Shown: piece by piece, positions 1 through 8,070 of the stretch
Position numbering within the stretch: the stretch's first letter is position 1
Layout of the letters: each line of letters begins with the position of its first letter
NCBI GenBank assembly: GCA_937930235.1
Contig: CALGLJ010000137.1
Span: forward strand, 1 to 54,101
Origin: an uncultured Verrucomicrobiales bacterium
GTDB taxonomy: Bacteria > Verrucomicrobiota > Verrucomicrobiia > Verrucomicrobiales > Akkermansiaceae
DNA: 54,101 nt
Reading direction: 5' to 3'
Translations under genes and position numbers: made by a program
Notes under the pieces: model-generated
Database searches by the model: none
What the model was told of the DNA's origin: nothing
The model's input: the letters and a program-made list of their open reading frames with translations, nothing else

Positions 1-1
1 A

Positions 2-523
2 TTGCAAGGAGTCACTCTCTTTAGCCCTCCTCGCTTCGACGATTCTCGAGGTAGCTTTCGCCCCCTCTTCGCGCGACGTCTCCACGCCGAAGCTGGTTAC
101 ACGCACTCTTGGGCAGAGATGAATCTCTCACATACTGAGGAAGGAGGTATTCGCGGTCTTCATTTTCAAGAGCCTGAACCACAGGCGAAGCTTATCACCG
201 TGATTACGGGAACGATTTTTGATGTCGCAGTTGATTTGAGGCCTGGCCCCGACTTTGGAAAATGGGAAAGCTTCGAGCTTTCAGCTAACCAATCTCATCT
301 TCCTTCACAAATCTACCTTCCGCCGGGCTTTGCTCATGGGCTAGCCACCCCCTCTGGCCCAGCCACCATAGCCTATCTCGTTTCGACCCCTTGGAATCCC
401 GAAACGGAGCAAGTCCTCGCTTGGAATGATCCACAGCTCGCCATTTCGTGGCCACTTGATCGGCCTGAGCTCTCCGAACGTGACCAGAATGGAGTATCAC
501 TCGAGAGCCTTGCGAAGAAATAG
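2..523 (+). CDS. rfbC: dTDP-4-dehydrorhamnose 3,5-epimerase-like protein (5' truncated by window)
   Basis: This is an RmlC/RfbC-type cupin that epimerises a dTDP- or related NDP-4-keto-sugar during deoxysugar synthesis for surface polysaccharide. The readable part is about 173 residues. It shows the family motif RGLHFQ with the catalytic His at about residue 54, the strand QAKLITVITGTIFDVAVDLR, the loop PPGFAHG, the catalytic Tyr at about 125 and the Asp at about 161 in SERDQ. The triad is therefore intact. The paired Tyr usually found five residues after the catalytic Tyr is replaced by Pro-Trp, so sugar specificity may differ. The first in-frame codon in the window is TTG, and family alignment suggests only a few residues lie outside. 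The exact NDP-sugar substrate is inferred. Confidence 0.85.
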   Translation: MQGVTLFSPPRFDDSRGSFRPLFARRLHAEAGYTHSWAEMNLSHTEEGGIRGLHFQEPEPQAKLITVITGTIFDVAVDLRPGPDFGKWESFELSANQSHLPSQIYLPPGFAHGLATPSGPATIAYLVSTPWNPETEQVLAWNDPQLAISWPLDRPELSERDQNGVSLESLAKK

Positions 524-614
524 CGCTAAAATTAGAAATCACTTGAAAGCAATGATTGCTTGTTAAGACAAATTTGTATCCCATCTTCGTTGTTATCATA
601 ACATTTTGGGAATA

Positions 615-1661
615 ATGGCAGGAGAACAGAACAAAGAATTTTGGCTTAAAAAAGCCCGCAAACTCTCTCTCCGCATCAATCTCGCTTGGTGGCTCCAGAG
701 CTTGATCCCCGCCCTGTTCCTCATTTCACTAATTGCGACCTGCTTCATCCTACTCGCACGGAGAAATGGAGAAATCACCGGATTCACTTGGCTTGGCATC
801 GGAGTAGCCTTTGTCTTGACCGTCATATTTTCATGGTGGAAGGCATCTCGGCACTTCACCAATCTCGAGCATTCCCTCGTGCGCCTCGAAGGTGAAATGA
901 AACTTTGCAATGCTCTCTCCACGGCACAGCAAGGCCTCCGCGAATGGCCCGAACCGAAAGCTGAACTCAAAGATGGGCTTCAGTGGAATTGGAAAACCCT
1001 CACTCTTCCCCTCCTCGCGAGTATGGCATTTTTCAGCATGGCATTCTTACTCCCCGTCGGAAAAGCCTCGCTCATCGATGATGAAGTGATGGCGCCGAGA
1101 GCATGGCAGGAGCTGCAAGCTGATATTGAACAACTCAAAGAGGATGAAGTGGTCCAAGAAGATTACCTCGAAGAACTTCAAGAACGCCTTGATCATCTCA
1201 ATGCCCAAGACAAAGACGAATGGTTTAGCCATTCCAGCCTAGAAGCAACAGATTCCCTCAAAGATTCTCATCGTAATGAAGTGGCCCGCTTACAGCGAGA
1301 TCTAGTAAAAACGATGCACTCACTCGAACAAATGGCGACGGCTAAGGAGGAGCAGGCTGACCGAGAAGCCATGATGGGGCAGCTCCAAACTGCGCTTAGT
1401 GCGTTAGAGGACGGAGCGATGAAGCCAAACGCCGAACTTCTCGAAAAACTCAAAAAAATCGGGGAAGAGGGAATCAAACAACTTCCCCCAGAGCAGCTCA
1501 AAGAGCTTCAGAAAAAACTCAAAGAAAATGCGCAAAAGCTTGCACAAGCGCGGCAAAAGGCAGGCGAAAAAGGAGATTGGCTCGACCGGCTCATGGCAGA
1601 GAATGAGAAAGGGAACGGAGATGAAGACGGGAATGACGAAGATCAGAAAGGACCAGGATGA
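615..1661 (+). CDS. Membrane-anchored coiled-coil protein, N-terminal part of a gene interrupted by UGA
   Basis: This is the first gene of the MoxR operon and belongs to no family I recognise. Three hydrophobic segments lie near residues 22-42, 50-70 and 130-150. A long, strongly charged Glu/Lys/Gln helical region follows (about 160-310), typical of a coiled coil, and then a Gly/Asp-rich linker. Translation ends at a TGA at 1659-1661 in the middle of a Gly-rich stretch. The same frame stays open for another 102 codons with matching composition, so the natural gene probably ran to 1970. The ATG at 615 is preferred to the in-frame TTG at 606. Position next to MoxR suggests a scaffold or client of that system, which is inference. 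Confidence 0.7.
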   Translation: MAGEQNKEFWLKKARKLSLRINLAWWLQSLIPALFLISLIATCFILLARRNGEITGFTWLGIGVAFVLTVIFSWWKASRHFTNLEHSLVRLEGEMKLCNALSTAQQGLREWPEPKAELKDGLQWNWKTLTLPLLASMAFFSMAFLLPVGKASLIDDEVMAPRAWQELQADIEQLKEDEVVQEDYLEELQERLDHLNAQDKDEWFSHSSLEATDSLKDSHRNEVARLQRDLVKTMHSLEQMATAKEEQADREAMMGQLQTALSALEDGAMKPNAELLEKLKKIGEEGIKQLPPEQLKELQKKLKENAQKLAQARQKAGEKGDWLDRLMAENEKGNGDEDGNDEDQKGPG

Positions 1662-1970
1662 GAAGGTGCCGGAGAACAACCCGGTCAGGGTGGAGTGCAA
1701 CGTGGTCCCGGAACTGCTCCGAAAGTCCTCGGTAAAGAAAGCCAGGACGTCGAACTTTCTCGCCTCGAACGCCTCGAATCACGCGATCTCAGCGACAGCC
1801 TCCCCGGAGATCTTCTCCAACTTCAAAATAGCGAACATGAAGTCAACAAAACAGCCCGCGGACTTCGCTCTGGAGGTGTCACCAAAAGCTCCGGCACTGG
1901 CGGTGATCGAATCTGGAAAGACGCTCTGATGCCGGACGAGAAGAAAGCGATTCGCAATTTCTTCAAATAA
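1662..1970 (+). pseudogene. C-terminal remainder of the coiled-coil membrane protein after the in-frame UGA
   Basis: This frame is collinear with 615-1661. Directly after the TGA it reads EGAGEQPGQGG, continuing the Gly/Gln-rich linker KGPG before the stop. An acidic/basic helical tail follows, ending in DEKKAIRNFFK, and the TAA lies 10 bases before the moxR start. The composition and uninterrupted frame show one ancestral gene of about 451 codons. A single GGA-to-TGA change would account for the break. A GTG at 1695 could restart translation, but nothing supports that. A sequencing error or real readthrough are the alternatives. Confidence 0.65.
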
Positions 1971-1980
1971 TACTCTCTCT

Positions 1981-2994
1981 ATGGACTACGCTTCCGAATC
2001 TGAAATCAATCAAGCTGGTGAATCTGTCAGCAAACTCACTGAGTCCCTTTGCTCCGTTCTCTTCGGTCAAGAAGAGCTCATTGAGCTTGTCATCACAGGC
2101 ATTCTAGCACGCGGTCACATCCTGTTAGAAGGACTCCCTGGACTGGGAAAGACCGAGCTAGTCAAGGGCTTAGCCAAATCAATGGATCTCGACACAAAAC
2201 GAGTGCAATTCACCCCAGACCTTCTCCCCGGAGATATTACCGGAAATCCGGTGCTCCAAGAGCAGAATGGTCAACGGAAGTTCGTCTTCCAACCTGGCCC
2301 TCTTTTTACCAACCTCGCCTTAGCGGATGAGATTAACCGAGCTTCTCCCAAAACTCAATCCGCGCTGTTAGAGGCCATGCAAGAACGCTGCGTAACTGTT
2401 CTGGGTGAAACACATGCCCTCCCCCACCCTTTCTTCGTCCTCGCAACGCAAAATCCAATCGAACTCGAAGGCACTTACCCTCTCCCAGAGGCCCAGCTCG
2501 ACCGCTTCCTCTTCAAGCTCGAAGTCACCCGAAATAGCGCATCGACTCTCCAACAAATCGTCGAGCATCGAGAACTCGGAACAGAACCTGAAGTATCCAA
2601 GATTCTCGATCAACCGACCTTGATTGCCTTACTCGATTTGGTGCGGCGTATTTACCTCCCCGGAGTGGTTGCGAACTACATTGCTCGCATCGTAGACGGA
2701 ACGCACGCAGGACAATCGACCGCTTCCCAGCAGGTGAAGTTTGGCGCTAGCCCACGCGCCGCTCTTTCTCTCGCATCTGCGGCAAAGGCACATGCCCTCA
2801 TAAAAGGCCGAATCAATGCGAGCTTCGAAGATGTCAAATTCATTGCCCCTGCCGTTCTTCGACACCGCATTGTTCTCGATTACGGAGCCCGTATCGAAGG
2901 CCTGACCCCTGACGATGTCATCGACAGCCTCCTCAAGGAACTTCCTTACCAAGACACCTCAACGCCCAACACCCTCAAAGCGAGCGAAGCATAG
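1981..2994 (+). CDS. moxR: MoxR-family AAA+ ATPase
   Basis: MoxR ATPases are chaperone-like AAA+ proteins that act with VWA-domain partners to mature or activate protein complexes. This 337-residue protein has the usual family length. Walker A is GLPGLGKT (51-58), Walker B is LALADEIN with the acidic pair at 116-117, and the sensor region reads ATQNPIELEGTYPLPEAQLD near residue 152, all diagnostic. The ATG sits 10 bases after the preceding frame. Its stop is 4 bases before the next gene, and the DUF58, BatA-like and VWA proteins it would be expected to work with are downstream in the same operon. Confidence 0.93.
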   Translation: MDYASESEINQAGESVSKLTESLCSVLFGQEELIELVITGILARGHILLEGLPGLGKTELVKGLAKSMDLDTKRVQFTPDLLPGDITGNPVLQEQNGQRKFVFQPGPLFTNLALADEINRASPKTQSALLEAMQERCVTVLGETHALPHPFFVLATQNPIELEGTYPLPEAQLDRFLFKLEVTRNSASTLQQIVEHRELGTEPEVSKILDQPTLIALLDLVRRIYLPGVVANYIARIVDGTHAGQSTASQQVKFGASPRAALSLASAAKAHALIKGRINASFEDVKFIAPAVLRHRIVLDYGARIEGLTPDDVIDSLLKELPYQDTSTPNTLKASEA

Positions 2995-2998
2995 ACTC

Positions 2999-4750
2999 AT
3001 GCGCATTCTTCTGATTTTTATCGTACTTGCTACCAGCGTTCTGGGGCAAGAAATCCTCTTAGACCGAGCCTTTAAAGTCTCAAAAGGCAAGATCCTTAAA
3101 CTGAAAGTCGAAAACCTATTCAGCACACTGCCCGGTAGTGGCTATGCCCCCATTCGCGTGACTACGCAAAACGACTCTGCTGAAGATTTCACCTGGACTT
3201 TAAAATTCAGTTCAAGCCTCGGTTGGTATTACGGAAATTCTGGGAGTATCGACTTCAAATCATCATTCCAGTGCCCTTCCCCAAGCGGAAAGAAAAACGT
3301 CATTGATCTGGTGATCCCGCTGGCTGTTTTTGACCAAGCGAAATCCTATTCAGGAAATAATGTCCGTCTCTCGTTAGAGGCTCACAATGGCCAAGGAATC
3401 TCGGCGCGGGGAAGCATGGAAGCTGAAATTTCCACCTCACTCCCCAGCATTCTTATGAGCGAAAAGCTGCACACCCAAAACAGCTCAAGACTCAATCGAA
3501 AAAAGAATTTAAAATATTCTGATGATGCCCCCTTTGGAGGCTCCTTCGCTCCCGAACGCCTGCCTACGGATTGGCGCTCTTATCATGGATACGAACAGAT
3601 CCTTCTCACCGATGGTGATTGGCGTCAAATCTCTCCTGGAGCGCAAACCGCGATCAAAACTTGGGTACGTATGGGAGGTGATCTTTTGGTCTATCACACG
3701 AGCGACCACGCTTCTTCTCGCGCTCAGATTTTTTCCGAAACAGAAGATTCGGGATTGGGGGTCGTTCGGGTAAAGCCGATTCAAAATGATCTCAAACTTG
3801 TTCCTTCTGAAACCATCGCTGATGTACGTTTTGGTCGAGGGGAAACCAGCCGTCATAAGGCATTAACTGAGAGTTTCACAGGAGGCTGGGACGCGCAAAA
3901 CAGGCTGGGAAAAAAATCGTTTCAAGCATTTTTCATTCTGCTGATTCTCATTCTCTTCGCCATCATCGTGGGGCCGATCAATGTCTTCGTCTTTGCCAAA
4001 GCAGGACAACGGCACAAACTCTTTCTAACCACCCCGATCATCTCTGCCATTACCAGTGTCCTACTTTTCATGATCATCATGATTCAAGACGGGATCGGAG
4101 GAAAGGGGCAGCGTGTCGCCCTGATGGAAATCGGAGCTGGCGATGATAAGAATGCCTACCTCTTCCAAGAACAATTCTCCCGCACCGGCTTCATGTTCTC
4201 CTCAAGCTTTGAGGTTGAAGAGTCGGCCTTTCTCATCCCGGTCCCCATCGCAAAATCTCAATGGAGTCGCTACGACGACTTACATAATGGTCCCAGGATC
4301 AACATTACAGCCACCCCCTCTCAAGAGGGACAATCTTTTTCCGGCGATTGGTTTCAGAGTCGCAGTGAGCAAGGCCATTACCTTGCCACGGTTCGCCCCC
4401 ATCGTGGGCAGCTTACCCTTTCTGGCAGTGCCACAGCCCCCGTTCTGACTTCCTCATTGGCCTTTGATCTGGAATCTCTCGTTTATCATGATGAGCAGTC
4501 AAACTACTGGAAAGCAGGCTCCCTTAAGAGCAGCCAATCCGTGACTTTAGAAAAAATCTCACAAGAGCAATACCTTGAAGTCACAAACACGTTTCAAACA
4601 AAACTCGCTCAGCTCAATCAGCGAAAATTTCTAAAACTCATCGGTCGGAAACGCTCATTCACTGCGATCTCACAGACCGCTCCCCACATCGAGACCCATT
4701 CATCGATCGATTGGGAAAAATCGACAAGCATTCTCACTGGAAAACTTTAA
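2999..4750 (+). CDS. Exported/membrane hypothetical protein with a GATase1-like region, MoxR operon
   Basis: This 583-residue protein starts at ATG 2999, 4 bases after moxR, and opens with a clear signal peptide (MRILLIFIVLATSVLGQ). An extracytoplasmic beta-rich region follows. Around residues 195-225 the segment YEQILLTDGDW...TWVRMGGDLLVY resembles the class I glutamine amidotransferase-like fold seen in other MoxR-locus proteins, but no catalytic Cys is apparent. Two membrane helices lie near residues 310-335 and 342-365, and a second soluble domain follows. It precedes an ABC ATPase and permease, so it may be the extracytoplasmic partner of that exporter, comparable in layout to GldG-type subunits. 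That role is inferred. Confidence 0.75.
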   Translation: MRILLIFIVLATSVLGQEILLDRAFKVSKGKILKLKVENLFSTLPGSGYAPIRVTTQNDSAEDFTWTLKFSSSLGWYYGNSGSIDFKSSFQCPSPSGKKNVIDLVIPLAVFDQAKSYSGNNVRLSLEAHNGQGISARGSMEAEISTSLPSILMSEKLHTQNSSRLNRKKNLKYSDDAPFGGSFAPERLPTDWRSYHGYEQILLTDGDWRQISPGAQTAIKTWVRMGGDLLVYHTSDHASSRAQIFSETEDSGLGVVRVKPIQNDLKLVPSETIADVRFGRGETSRHKALTESFTGGWDAQNRLGKKSFQAFFILLILILFAIIVGPINVFVFAKAGQRHKLFLTTPIISAITSVLLFMIIMIQDGIGGKGQRVALMEIGAGDDKNAYLFQEQFSRTGFMFSSSFEVEESAFLIPVPIAKSQWSRYDDLHNGPRINITATPSQEGQSFSGDWFQSRSEQGHYLATVRPHRGQLTLSGSATAPVLTSSLAFDLESLVYHDEQSNYWKAGSLKSSQSVTLEKISQEQYLEVTNTFQTKLAQLNQRKFLKLIGRKRSFTAISQTAPHIETHSSIDWEKSTSILTGKL

Positions 4751-4755
4751 GCAAC

Positions 4756-5736
4756 ATGTCTTCACCAGCTATCAGAGTTCAAAACCTGCACCGCTATTTC
4801 GATCAACTGCGGGCCGTCAGCGGAGTTTCATTTGAAATCCCCAGTGGGAGCGTCTGTGGATTTGTCGGAGCCAATGGGGCCGGAAAAACCACCACCATGC
4901 GCATCCTCGCAAGCCTCGACTATCCGACCATCGGCACCGCCGAGATCTGCGGTCACGATATCGTAAATTATCCCGCCAAGGTCCGCTCCCTCATCGGATG
5001 GATGCCTGATCATTTTGGAAAATACGATCATATGACGGTGTTTGAATACCTCGACTTCTATTGTCGTGCGCTAGGCTACCGGGGCAAAGAGCGCCTCATG
5101 CGGATTCAAGAAGTCATGGAATTCACGGACCTCATTCCTCTGACCGATCGCTTATCTGATAAATTATCCAAAGGAATGACCCAGCGCCTCGGGCTTGGAC
5201 GAGCCCTTCTCCACGATCCGCAGGTTCTCATTATGGACGAACCAGCTGCAGGTCTGGACCCGAAAGCACGCGTTGAGCTCAAGCATTTGATTCGGGTTCT
5301 CGCAGACGAAGGGAAGACCATTTTCATCTCCTCCCACATCTTGTCAGAACTCGGCGAAATGTGCGACTCCCTCCTATTCATCAATAATGGACAAATCGTA
5401 CATCACGGTGATTCGGAATCGCTCAAACATGGAACCGGTCTCCAAGAAGGCTTCATCTACGATGTGCAAATCCTTGGCGAAGCTCAGGCTCTATCAGACT
5501 GGGCTGTTCTCCATCCAAAGGTGGAATTCATGGAACAGCGCAAGCATGGGGGACGGATTCGCATCACCTCACAAGATCCTTCAAAATCCGCTGAAGTCTT
5601 ACGAATGATGCTCAAAGACGGCCTTCAGGTGATCGAATTCCATCGTGAGGAACGAAACCTCGAAGACGCCTTTATCGATATCCTCGGCCAGCTCGAATCA
5701 AATCAAACTCCCCCACCCCTTCCCGCGACCGTATGA
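4756..5736 (+). CDS. ABC transporter ATP-binding protein
   Basis: This is the nucleotide-binding subunit of an ABC-2-type exporter, 326 residues. Walker A is GANGAGKTTT (about 38-47), the signature is LSKGMTQRL, Walker B is VLIMDEPAAGLDP, and the H-loop is ISSHIL. The C-terminal extension of about 100 residues is typical of NatA/CcmA-like exporters. ATG 4756, just after the upstream stop, gives the normal N-terminus; an upstream in-frame ATG at 4711 would overlap the previous gene. The stop overlaps the permease start (ATGA), indicating translational coupling. The substrate is unknown. Confidence 0.93.
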   Translation: MSSPAIRVQNLHRYFDQLRAVSGVSFEIPSGSVCGFVGANGAGKTTTMRILASLDYPTIGTAEICGHDIVNYPAKVRSLIGWMPDHFGKYDHMTVFEYLDFYCRALGYRGKERLMRIQEVMEFTDLIPLTDRLSDKLSKGMTQRLGLGRALLHDPQVLIMDEPAAGLDPKARVELKHLIRVLADEGKTIFISSHILSELGEMCDSLLFINNGQIVHHGDSESLKHGTGLQEGFIYDVQILGEAQALSDWAVLHPKVEFMEQRKHGGRIRITSQDPSKSAEVLRMMLKDGLQVIEFHREERNLEDAFIDILGQLESNQTPPPLPATV

Positions 5737-7199
5737 ATGCCGAAACAGAAACTCTCCATCCCAGCTTAGCGAACAAAGCAGATTTCTCGGATAAGATTAA
5801 TCCGATGATTGTCAAAGAGCTCCGGCAGGGACTCCGAACGCGCACCTTTATTTCCTTATTCGTCGGCCTTCAGGTTCTTTTGAGTTTGGTCATATTTATT
5901 TCCGCCGGAGCAAGTTTTTACGGAGACGCTGGAGGTAAGATCTCGGGAGTCATTCTTTTTTTCTTCACCCTCGCGGCCTTACTCTTCCAACCTCTTCGAG
6001 GAACCTCAGCGGTGGCGAATGAGATCAAACAAGACACCATTGATCTCATGGCACTCACCAAGTTGAATTCTTGGAAGATCGTTTTTGGGAAATGGCTTTC
6101 CCTCGTGAGCCAAACCGCGCTGCTTTTCGTGACCGTCGTCCCCTACCTTGTTCTTCGCTATTTTTTCGGCGGGATGGAATTGATCGCAGAGTTGATGTAT
6201 CTCGTCACGCTCTTCATTTTCTCGATGGCCTTGACTGCCATCACGGTCGGTCTATCCGCTAATAAGATGCCGCTCATTCGCCTGATTTTACCCATCATCG
6301 GGATCCCCATGTTTCTCATGATGACGGTGCAAATGATCACCTTCAGCTCCATGGGAGGGCGATCAAGCAGTTTCACAGAAGTATTTGACTTTACCGATCC
6401 CGACTTTGTTTGGGGATACCTCGGCGTCATCAGCTTCACCATTTATCTAGGTTATTACTTTCTCGAAATGGGAGCCACGGCCATCGCGCCCATGGCTGAA
6501 AATCGAGCCACTCGTAAGCGAATCATCGGACTCATCGCTCTTGTTATCACCCTGACTGTCTTCACCATCTTTGTGGACGAGGATGTCGCAGCTGTTCTGG
6601 GCAGCATCATCTGCTTTCTCATTAGCTTGGATGTCCTGACGGAGCGAAAAGAGTTTACTCAGAGTGTCACTCAACCTTTCCTTAAGAAAGGAGCTTTAAG
6701 AATCCTCGCAAAAACGAGTAGCCGCCTCTTATACCCAGGCTGGCCCACTGGTCTCCTCTTCTATGGACTTTGCTCTTTTCTAGTAGTCGGTGTTCTCTCA
6801 TTCACTAATGCTGGCAGAGATGATGATATTCTCGGCTTCTGTCTCGTCACTTTATATTCCGCCCTTGTCCCCTGCTTATTAGCGCGTCTATTTGAAAGCA
6901 AAATTAAAAATCTCCTCTCATTTCACATCATCATCTGGATCTGCTCAGTGATTATCCTCTCACTCGTCGGAATGGCTGGGGGAATTCTTGGACAAGACGA
7001 AATCTTTCACCTCCTCATTCCTCTTCCATTTGGAGGCTACCTCACCATTGATTCGCTGGATATCGAGTCCATTTGGGGAATTTACCTCTGTTTATATTTC
7101 ATCATGTGGCTCGCTTGCTTCGTAAAAGCTTTACCCGTCTTCGCTCGCTATCGCCAACTCGAAGCTTCCGCAAAAGCCGCTCTTGAAAATGACGATTGA
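5733..7199 (+). CDS. ABC-2-type transporter permease
   Basis: This 488-residue polytopic membrane protein is the partner of the ATPase at 4756-5736, whose stop it overlaps. I count about twelve hydrophobic segments. The N-terminal cytoplasmic motif NPMIVKELRQGLRTRTF is typical of large ABC-2 permeases of planctomycetes and verrucomicrobia. No fused periplasmic domain is obvious. The stop lies inside the start of the DUF58 gene (11-base overlap), so translation of the two is probably coupled. The cargo cannot be told from the sequence. The context suggests export or assembly at the envelope together with the MoxR proteins. Confidence 0.88.
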   Translation: MNAETETLHPSLANKADFSDKINPMIVKELRQGLRTRTFISLFVGLQVLLSLVIFISAGASFYGDAGGKISGVILFFFTLAALLFQPLRGTSAVANEIKQDTIDLMALTKLNSWKIVFGKWLSLVSQTALLFVTVVPYLVLRYFFGGMELIAELMYLVTLFIFSMALTAITVGLSANKMPLIRLILPIIGIPMFLMMTVQMITFSSMGGRSSSFTEVFDFTDPDFVWGYLGVISFTIYLGYYFLEMGATAIAPMAENRATRKRIIGLIALVITLTVFTIFVDEDVAAVLGSIICFLISLDVLTERKEFTQSVTQPFLKKGALRILAKTSSRLLYPGWPTGLLFYGLCSFLVVGVLSFTNAGRDDDILGFCLVTLYSALVPCLLARLFESKIKNLLSFHIIIWICSVIILSLVGMAGGILGQDEIFHLLIPLPFGGYLTIDSLDIESIWGIYLCLYFIMWLACFVKALPVFARYRQLEASAKAALENDD

Positions 7200-8070
7200 A
7201 GAACTCCAGACCCTCTCGGCAACTGCTTCTCGCTGCGCCACCCAGCTTAGACTTCCGCTGCAAGCAAAAGTCTGGAAAGGGCAAAGTGGAGAATTTGCCG
7301 GTGCAGGCGTAGGCTCTTCTCTCGATTTCCAAGACCACCGTCACTATGCTCCGGGAGATGACCCACGGCACATTAATTGGCAGGCCTATGCTCGGACGGG
7401 GCAATACACCATGAAGCTCTATCGTGAAGAGGTCCGTCCCGTGATTGATCTGATTTTTGATGTCAGCGCGTCCATGTTTTTCGATCCAAGCAAGGCTGCT
7501 CGGACGATCGAAATTTTCTATCTTCTCCACGAAAGTGCTCTGCGGGCAGGAGCCTCTCTGAATTCCATGATGATCGCGGGAGACACCGTACGATCTTTAA
7601 AAAATGAAGCTGTCTCGAGTCACCATTGGTTTGAGGAAGCACAATCAATGTCCAAGAAACGTCCTTCGGCCTTCCCGCAGGTGGATCGACTGCCTCTCCG
7701 GGGAAATGCCATTCGGATCTTACTGTCAGATCTCCTTTTTCCGGGAAATCCAGAACCACTGATTCGGACTCTGACTTCAAGAAAAGGAAGCCTTCTTTTG
7801 TTTTCCCCCTTTTTAGAAAGTGAGGCCAAACCTGACTGGGACGGCAATTACGATTTCATCGAAGTCGAGAGAGGAACTCGGCATTCGCATCGTATCGAGC
7901 CCAAACTGCTGGCACGCTATCAAGCCAGTTACCAAAATCATTTCTCCATCTGGCATGCCGCAGCGGTGCGGCATCAAGTCAAACTCGCACGTATTCCATC
8001 GGCTCCAGATCTTTTTCAATCGCTCTTACTCGATGCTCTGGCCTGCGGAGCGCTAGAAACTGCTTCATGA
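7189..8070 (+). CDS. DUF58 domain-containing protein
   Basis: DUF58 proteins accompany MoxR ATPases and carry a VWA-like fold. This one has 293 residues from ATG 7189; a TTG at 7183 is an unlikely alternative. The hallmark YAPGDDPRHINWQAYARTG lies near residues 57-75. The VWA-like strand VIDLIFDVSASMFF follows, with D-x-S-x-S metal-site spacing. No membrane helix is apparent, so it is probably cytoplasmic. It overlaps both neighbours (permease upstream, BatA-like gene downstream by ATGA). It probably mediates contact between MoxR and the membrane VWA proteins, a role inferred from the family. Confidence 0.9.
   Translation: MTIEELQTLSATASRCATQLRLPLQAKVWKGQSGEFAGAGVGSSLDFQDHRHYAPGDDPRHINWQAYARTGQYTMKLYREEVRPVIDLIFDVSASMFFDPSKAARTIEIFYLLHESALRAGASLNSMMIAGDTVRSLKNEAVSSHHWFEEAQSMSKKRPSAFPQVDRLPLRGNAIRILLSDLLFPGNPEPLIRTLTSRKGSLLLFSPFLESEAKPDWDGNYDFIEVERGTRHSHRIEPKLLARYQASYQNHFSIWHAAAVRHQVKLARIPSAPDLFQSLLLDALACGALETAS

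Noticed and set aside
1659-1661. UGA as a recoded codon (selenocysteine or glycine)
   Set aside because: TGA is the normal stop of many genes here (for example the ABC ATPase and lpxB). The context is Gly-rich, not redox, and no selenocysteine element is visible. A point change is simpler.
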